38,876 nt of DNA from NCBI GenBank assembly GCA_017547805.1, contig JAFYOR010000086.1:1-38876 (forward strand), in the 5' to 3' direction. The stretch comes from Clostridia bacterium. Lineage in GTDB: Bacteria; Bacillota; Clostridia; Christensenellales; Aristaeellaceae. Positions within the stretch are counted from its first letter, which is position 1. Each line of letters opens with the position of its first letter. Made by a program: the position numbers and the translations under genes. The notes beneath the pieces were generated by a model. That model was not told the origin of the DNA. It did not search any database and worked only from the letters and a program-made list of their open reading frames with translations. Below, piece by piece: positions 38,300 through 38,876 of the stretch.

Positions 38300-38876
38300 A
38301 CGCACAGGAGAATCAGCAGTCCCGCGCAGACTGCGCCCAGCACGGGATAAGCGCTTTGCACCAGCGCGCCAAACCCCGCGCGTGAAAGCGCGAAGACGAG
38401 CGCGCCGGTCACAGCGGTAGAGGCAGCGGGGGAAAAGGGCAGCATGCCCATCATCCCGGCAGCCAATGCAGAAAGCGTGGACAGCGCAGATGCATACATG
38501 CAGGCGGCGACGAGCAGATAGCCGCCGCCAAGGCTGCGGCTCAGGGCGACAAAGGGCATAGGCTGCAGGGCGGCGTGCTGCGCATGGCGAAGGCATACAG
38601 CGCAGGCGAGGGCGAGCAGCGACAAAAACAGGCCGCAGAAGAGATAAACGCCGCGTTTGCGCGCGTGCGCGGAAAGGGTGAGCAGCGCGGGCTGCGTGCC
38701 AAGGAGCATCGCGGCATTGAGCGCGGCATAGGAAAAGCCGTCCGTCACCGCACGCACGGGCAGATCCGGCGCCATTGCCGGCAGGAAGCAGGCTTCGCCC
38801 GCGGGGAGCAGCGCAAGGCGCACGAGCAGCACCGGCAGGAGCAAAACAAGCGCCCCGCCGGCCAGCGCAAGCCCCC
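38296..38876 (-). CDS. Multispan membrane protein, C-terminal part (5' partial)
   Basis: The frame is open to the right edge; about 193 residues are visible, with five or six hydrophobic segments and short charged loops (HARKRG). Features such as GFSYAALNAAMLLGTQPAL and LSALAAGMMGMLP recall the YkvI-type membrane proteins related to amino-acid permeases, but this is a weak match by eye. Its stop overlaps the stop of the convergent M1-like gene by 3 to 4 bases, and no terminator lies between them. Confidence 0.6.
   Translation of the reverse strand, partial: GLALAGGALVLLLPVLLVRLALLPAGEACFLPAMAPDLPVRAVTDGFSYAALNAAMLLGTQPALLTLSAHARKRGVYLFCGLFLSLLALACAVCLRHAQHAALQPMPFVALSRSLGGGYLLVAACMYASALSTLSALAAGMMGMLPFSPAASTAVTGALVFALSRAGFGALVQSAYPVLGAVCAGLLILLCV

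Overview
The window looks like a chromosomal piece of a GC-rich, monoderm, anaerobic Clostridia-type bacterium. Supporting signs are strong AGGAGG-type ribosome binding sites, consensus sigma-A promoters with 17-bp spacers, many U-tailed intrinsic terminators, a T-box leader, a DegV lipid-binding protein, a desulfoferrodoxin domain, an NrdD-like fragment, and GC-rich intergenic repeats of the kind I recall from gut Firmicutes. I cannot place it to genus; Christensenellales-like is a guess.

Layout. 1-4.5 kb: the 3' half of sbcC, two paralogous secreted proteins (one with a CxxC zinc-ribbon tail) and a MATE exporter. 4.9-10.4 kb: a cation diffusion facilitator, an Eis-type acetyltransferase, then rlmA, a threonine aldolase and a membrane-anchored ComEC-like beta-lactamase fold that has lost its metal ligands. 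10.5-14.9 kb: RNase Z, an XRE regulator fused to a complete desulfoferrodoxin, an NYN nuclease followed by the RNA 2'-phosphotransferase KptA, and tRNA-Ala(GGC). 14.9-16.1 kb: a small basic protein and DegV.

16.3-19.1 kb is the most unusual part. It is visibly richer in A+T. Single unrelated genes (a frameshifted ORF, a small winged-helix-like protein, a metallophosphoesterase, a GyrI-like protein) all lie on the minus strand and alternate with degenerate copies of tRNA-Ala(CGC), three of which have their own terminator hairpin. The one apparently functional tRNA-Ala(CGC) stands at the upstream end. The layout resembles a cassette array built on tRNA-derived sequences, and two of the copies are 82 nt long, 91 percent identical and share the same departures from the real tRNA.

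19.5-22.6 kb: a TrpXYZ-type ABC transporter behind a T-box leader with a UGG specifier candidate, so probably a tryptophan importer induced by uncharged tRNA-Trp. trpS lies at 30.1-31.2 kb. 22.8-29.8 kb: a DegT-type aminotransferase, a small NrdD-C-terminus-like protein, a TetR regulator, a secreted protein resembling a cysteine peptidase, polyphosphate kinase and a GH4 glycosidase. After an inverted-repeat element at about 29.8-30.0 kb come trpS, an SH3-type secreted protein, a GT2-GtrA glycosyltransferase, a CPBP protease, rlmH, a ProB-like kinase, a PHP phosphatase, a zinc-ribbon membrane protein, a membrane-anchored M1-peptidase-like protein lacking every catalytic residue, and the C-terminal part of a multispan membrane protein running off the right edge.

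All assignments come from reading motifs by eye; no database search was run.
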